A program made the translations under genes and the position numbers. Positions 5,073 through 5,184 of a DNA stretch of 5,184 bases are shown in pieces. Position 1 is the first letter of the stretch; each line of letters starts with the position of its first letter. The notes under the pieces are model-generated. The model did no database searches and was not told the DNA's origin. It saw nothing but the letters and a program-made list of their open reading frames with translations. The stretch comes from Planctomycetota bacterium (GTDB lineage: Bacteria; Planctomycetota; Planctomycetia; Pirellulales; Pirellulaceae), in assembly GCA_029259935.1 (NCBI GenBank), contig JAJDEH010000423.1, forward strand, positions 1-5,184, read 5' to 3'.

Positions 5073-5083
5073 GTCGTAGCGAC
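5073..5083. repeat. Target-site duplication, right copy (11 bp)
   Basis: This is an exact direct copy of 378-388. Keeping one copy and deleting the rest rebuilds the host gene with codons TGG-TCG-CTA-CGA-CCG-AAG and no frame change. Confidence 0.9.
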
Positions 5084-5184
5084 CACAACGCGTTGGGCAA
5101 CGCCAGATCGACGTCGGCTGGTTGTTTAACGCCGAACGTCTCTTGCATGGCCTCACGGAAGCGAGCCAGGCCGAGTTCGTCCAG
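5073..5184 (-). pseudogene. SIR2-like domain protein, upstream part (interrupted gene, start beyond the window)
   Basis: The minus strand is open from the window edge and encodes LDELGLARFREAMQETFGV, followed by KQPADVDLALPNALWS. In SIR2_2-type domains, a helix followed by a short linker leads into the TTNYD strand, and this piece matches that place. The frame enters the IS and reads RRMALA before the TAA at 5058-5056, so the expressed product would lack TTNYD, the catalytic His and the last Rossmann strand and should be inactive. On its own the piece would be unidentifiable; the link to 388-1 rests on the duplication and the restored frame. The start codon and promoter are outside the window. 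Confidence 0.8.

Noticed and set aside
378..5083. Tn3-type or Tn7-type transposon, given the presence of a resolvase-like gene
   Set aside because: The duplication is 11 bp rather than 5, the repeats are 19 bp, the transposase is IS4-type, and the serine recombinase is a separate later insertion rather than a co-resolvase.
1..5184. tRNA genes, rRNA or CRISPR arrays
   Set aside because: I saw no cloverleaf-like sequence, rRNA motif or regularly spaced repeat. The only repeats are the IS ends, the duplication and the operator-like palindromes.

Overview
The window is one nested mobile-element structure sitting inside a host gene. GC content is moderate. The IS4-type transposase and the long serine recombinase with a C-terminal helix-turn-helix resemble proteins I associate with Planctomycetes (Rhodopirellula/Pirellula type). 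That assignment is inference; there is no rRNA or other marker gene here.

Layer 1, host gene. Both edges hold pieces of a single minus-strand gene for a SIR2-like (SIR2_2-type) NAD-binding domain protein. The upstream piece is at 5184-5073 and the downstream piece at 388-1. Joining them at one copy of the 11-bp direct repeat GTCGTAGCGAC (378-388 and 5073-5083) restores the reading frame. The true start and the C-terminus lie outside the window.

Layer 2, insertion sequence (389-5072, 4684 bp as found). It has perfect 19-bp terminal inverted repeats, an 11-bp target duplication and an IS4-family DDE transposase on the minus strand. It also carries a passenger: a 70-aa XRE-type helix-turn-helix protein transcribed divergently. 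The 223-bp gap between the two genes contains a perfect 14-bp palindrome, a second inverted repeat, six GTCAC/GTGAC pentamers and two RNA-type hairpins. This looks like a self-regulatory switch for transposition.

Layer 3, serine recombinase element (about 1021-3638, 2618 bp). It lies inside the transposase gene and splits it two codons before the predicted catalytic Glu. The element has a 735-aa large serine recombinase and, just upstream and overlapping it, a small accessory ORF. That ORF appears frameshifted at a run of seven C. The element is flanked by a 3-bp CCA identity. Removing it restores a 456-codon IS4 transposase and leaves an IS of about 2066 bp.

Inferred history: a SIR2-like gene, possibly a defence gene, was knocked out by an IS4-family element. 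That element was then knocked out by a recombinase element. All interrupted genes and both interrupting enzymes point the same way (minus). Only the XRE gene is on plus.
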